From assembly GCA_006226225.1 (NCBI GenBank), contig SBHI01000152.1, positions 1 through 7,455 on the forward strand: a DNA stretch of 7,455 bases. The letters run 5' to 3'. A program made the translations under genes and the position numbers. The DNA is from Alphaproteobacteria bacterium (GTDB lineage: Bacteria; Pseudomonadota; Alphaproteobacteria; Micavibrionales; CSBR16-224). Numbering within the stretch: position 1 is the first letter of the stretch; each line of letters begins with the position of its first letter. This document shows positions 6,562 to 7,455 of the stretch, piece by piece. The notes below the pieces were generated by a model. That model saw nothing but the letters and a program-made list of their open reading frames with translations. It was not told the origin of the DNA and did not search any database.

Positions 6562-6645
6562 TTTTTGCACTTGCGTCTAAGCCTCAAGATGCGCGGATTG
6601 TAAATCCGCTGTCTTTCGGCAAGTCTCCAGTGACAAGCACAAAAA
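6562..6645 (+). other. Cloverleaf-like structured non-coding segment between two terminators
   Basis: Three hairpins stand side by side without spacers. GCGTCT/AGATGC (6573-6578 with 6587-6592, one G-U) has an 8-nt loop. GCGGATT/AATCCGC (6593-6599 with 6603-6609) is perfect. TGTC/GGCA (6610-6613 with 6618-6621, one G-U) has a 4-nt loop. A weak 3-bp arm GTC/GAC (6623-6625 with 6632-6634) follows. A closing helix TTTTTG..CTT (6562-6572) with AAG..CAAAAA (6635-6645), containing one 2x2 mismatch, encloses them. The middle arm can be read as an anticodon arm with loop TTGTAAA (GTA, Tyr-like) followed by a short variable arm. But there is no T-loop sequence and no normal acceptor stem, so it is not a functional tRNA. 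It could be a tRNA-Tyr relic, a small RNA ended by the terminator at 6646-6672, or chance folding. Confidence 0.3.
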
Positions 6646-6672
6646 AACAGCCCGTTTAGGGCTGTTCTTTTT
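6641..6672 (-). terminator. Strong, probably bidirectional terminator after tRNA-Met
   Basis: A perfect 8-bp stem AACAGCCC (6646-6653) / GGGCTGTT (6659-6666) has a 5-nt loop GTTTA. Read on the minus strand, the stem runs into seven T (complement of A 6641-6647), terminating the tRNA-Met transcript. Read on the plus strand it is followed by CTTTTT (6667-6672), so it can also stop transcription coming from the synthase side. Confidence 0.8.
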
Positions 6673-6679
6673 GCGCTTG

Positions 6680-6756
6680 TGGTAGCGAGGGAGGGATTTG
6701 AACCCCCGACACAAGGATTATGATTCCTCTGCTCTAACCAGCTGAGCTACCCCGCC
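6680..6756 (-). tRNA. tRNA-Met(CAT), elongator type
   Basis: The reverse strand gives a full 77-nt cloverleaf with encoded CCA. The D-arm is GCTC...GAGC. The anticodon stem GAGGA/TCCTT encloses loop ATCATAA with anticodon CAT. The T-arm is GGGGG-TTCAAAT-CCCTC. The acceptor stem has a G1-U72 wobble, which to my recollection is common in alphaproteobacterial elongator tRNA-Met. It lacks the features of initiator tRNA (C1-A72 mismatch and three G-C pairs under the anticodon loop). A tRNA-Ile2 with lysidine-modified CAT is the alternative but less likely. A strong terminator follows 8 nt downstream. Confidence 0.95.
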
Positions 6757-6792
6757 ATCCTTCACAAAAGCGGAATAGATATATCAAACTTC

Positions 6793-7251
6793 CTAAGGCT
6801 TTTCCAGCACTTTTTGCGCTTTTAACGCATCAATATACTCTTGCGGCAGACCATGCGCCTCTGCGCCGCTTAACATCCGCGCCAGATAGGCGCTGACAGG
6901 CAAGAACGGTGCGCCTTCCTGCGGCGTAGCAAAATAGGACCAGCAGGAAAAAACTTCACCTTCCAAAGGCGTAACGCTGATTTCCGCGCGGAAATAATCA
7001 TGCGGATGACCTTCATAACCATCCATTACCTCAAGATCATCTTCGGTAAGATCGTAAACGACACCGAAAACCGTTGCGCCTTGGTGGCTGAGAATACCCG
7101 CAACACCGCCGCCGCCCCATGTGCGGGAAATGCGCGGAAAGCAAAGGCGGTGATCCTTAAGCGCGGCAATGGTGACAAAACGCGCGCTGGTGCAGCGAGT
7201 CTGCATCTGCTGCAGGCAAAGATTGCTGCCATAGGCGAAGTAAAGCGGCAT
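6793..7251 (-). CDS. Gamma-glutamylcyclotransferase family protein (AIG2-like)
   Basis: This 152-residue protein opens with MPLYFAYGSNL, the nucleotide-free YGSN substrate loop that defines the gamma-glutamylcyclotransferase fold. FGVVYDLTEDDLEVMDGYEG follows in mid-protein, with the conserved catalytic acid expected at the Glu of DGYEG. Family enzymes release 5-oxoproline from gamma-glutamyl amines or amino acids; the exact substrate is open. The frame extends upstream to an ATG at 7347, but the start at 7251 is chosen because the family begins right before YFAYGSN, a GGGAG ribosome site (7257-7261) lies 5 nt upstream, and the extra 32 residues are basic and unlike the family. It ends 36 nt before tRNA-Met on the same strand, so the two may share a transcript. 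A hairpin sits immediately upstream of its ribosome site. Confidence 0.88.
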   Translation of the reverse strand: MPLYFAYGSNLCLQQMQTRCTSARFVTIAALKDHRLCFPRISRTWGGGGVAGILSHQGATVFGVVYDLTEDDLEVMDGYEGHPHDYFRAEISVTPLEGEVFSCWSYFATPQEGAPFLPVSAYLARMLSGAEAHGLPQEYIDALKAQKVLEKP

Positions 7252-7252
7252 G

Positions 7253-7296
7253 TTTTCTCCCTTTTCTCCCGCGAGTCTGGCAGAGCGCGGAGAAAA
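7253..7296 (-). promoter_or_regulatory. 5'-leader hairpin and duplicated ribosome-site sequence before the cyclotransferase gene
   Basis: The 9-mer TTTTCTCCC (plus strand) occurs twice in tandem, at 7253-7261 and 7262-7270. On the coding (minus) strand this duplicates the GGGAG ribosome site. The distal copy forms one arm of an imperfect hairpin: 7262-7273 pairs with 7286-7296, about 12 bp with C7270 bulged. The proximal copy, next to the ATG, stays free and abuts the stem. No T-run follows on either strand, so it is not a typical terminator. It may tune translation of the cyclotransferase. Confidence 0.45.
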
Positions 7297-7316
7297 AGGA
7301 AAGTGCCGAAAAAAGG

Positions 7317-7346
7317 TTGACAAGCCCCGCCGCTTGCGGCTATTCA
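7317..7346 (+). promoter_or_regulatory. Candidate promoter of tRNA-Val
   Basis: A perfect TTGACA (7317-7322) is followed after 18 bp by TATTCA (7341-7346), a poor -10, with AT-rich bases continuing to 7351. The tRNA begins 27 nt after this -10. The spacer contains a small perfect hairpin GCCGC-TT-GCGGC (7329-7340). The -35 is convincing; the -10 is not. Confidence 0.4.
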
Positions 7347-7373
7347 TATATCCGATCTTTACACATGGTCAAA

Positions 7374-7448
7374 GGGCGTATAGCTCAGCGGGAGAGCACT
7401 ACGTTGACATCGTAGGGGTCACTGGTTCAATCCCAGTTACGCCCACCA
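7374..7448 (+). tRNA. tRNA-Val(GAC)
   Basis: This is a 75-nt cloverleaf with encoded CCA. Acceptor GGGCGTA pairs with TACGCCC. The D-arm is GCTC...GAGC. Anticodon stem CTACG/CGTAG encloses loop TTGACAT with anticodon GAC, which reads Val codons GTC and GTT. The T-arm is ACTGG-TTCAATC-CCAGT. It ends 7 nt from the window edge; whether more tRNAs follow cannot be seen. A candidate promoter lies at 7317-7346. Confidence 0.96.
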
Positions 7449-7455
7449 TGACCAA

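Larger units (their letters stand above)
6538..6674 (+). repeat. 24-bp perfect direct repeat in two adjacent terminators
   Basis: Bases 6538-6561 and 6651-6674 are identical over 24 bp (beginning CCCGTTTAGGGCTG and ending CTTTTTGC), offset by 113 bp. Both copies are preceded by an A-run. The first copy has lost the left arm of the long stem: its left side reads AAAGG-CCC rather than AACAG-CCC. This suggests a terminator duplication or a deletion/insertion at this site. Confidence 0.85.

Noticed and set aside
6562..6645. A functional tRNA-Tyr on the plus strand
   Set aside because: The anticodon arm looks right (loop TTGTAAA), but there is no TTCRA T-loop, the acceptor helix is A/T-run based with mismatches, and there is no CCA end.
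6538..6674. Mobile element or attachment site defined by the 24-bp direct repeat next to tRNA-Met
   Set aside because: The repeats lie in terminators, not in the tRNA 3' end. There is no integrase or transposase gene, and the segment between is only 89 bp.
7329..7340. GCCGC-TT-GCGGC hairpin as a terminator
   Set aside because: It has a 2-nt loop and no T-run on either side, and it lies within the spacer of the candidate tRNA-Val promoter.
7252..7347. Extended N-terminus of the cyclotransferase starting at 7347
   Set aside because: The extra 32 residues are unlike the family. The start at 7251 has a good ribosome site right before the conserved YFAYGSN. The extension would also run through the leader hairpin and the tRNA-Val promoter region.

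Overview
The window looks like chromosomal DNA of an alphaproteobacterium of moderate GC content. This placement is by gene style only: a catalytically dead M16 peptidase subunit, a tRNA-Met of alphaproteobacterial type with a G1-U72 pair, and tightly packed genes with overlapping ATGA junctions. No marker gene settles the genus.

Layout. Positions 1-1152 (+) hold the 3' part of an M16 (pitrilysin-type) peptidase gene whose start lies outside the window. Positions 1203-1523 (+) hold a small, AT-rich, cysteine-rich DUF6980-type gene. It converges on a five-gene minus-strand operon (5468 down to 1571). That operon has four tandem paralogues, each with an N-terminal ankyrin-repeat region and the same roughly 95-residue C-terminal domain that I do not recognise, followed by a membrane sterol desaturase/fatty acid hydroxylase-family gene. 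The junctions are 19 nt, a 4-nt ATGA overlap, 2 nt, and another ATGA overlap. A good sigma70-type promoter sits at the head of the operon.

Divergent from the operon, across a 182-bp AT-rich shared control region, is a nicotianamine synthase-family gene (5651-6499, +), which suggests metallophore or metal-handling chemistry. The control region carries both promoters, an 11-bp perfect inverted repeat that brackets the ankyrin-operon promoter, and three TTAACA hexamers.

Right end. After the synthase gene comes a 180-bp non-coding stretch with two terminators sharing a 24-bp direct repeat. Between them is a compact cloverleaf-like set of adjacent hairpins. Then come tRNA-Met(CAT) on the minus strand, a gamma-glutamylcyclotransferase-family gene on the minus strand with a hairpin abutting its ribosome binding site, and tRNA-Val(GAC) on the plus strand at the window edge.

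The most unusual content is the four-paralogue ankyrin/C-terminal-domain operon. Its shared domain aligns without gaps over about 75 residues in all four proteins while the ankyrin parts have drifted. Translational coupling to a lipid-modifying membrane enzyme and a control region shared with a metallophore-type enzyme make a testable hypothesis of one functional unit, but its function is not visible from sequence.
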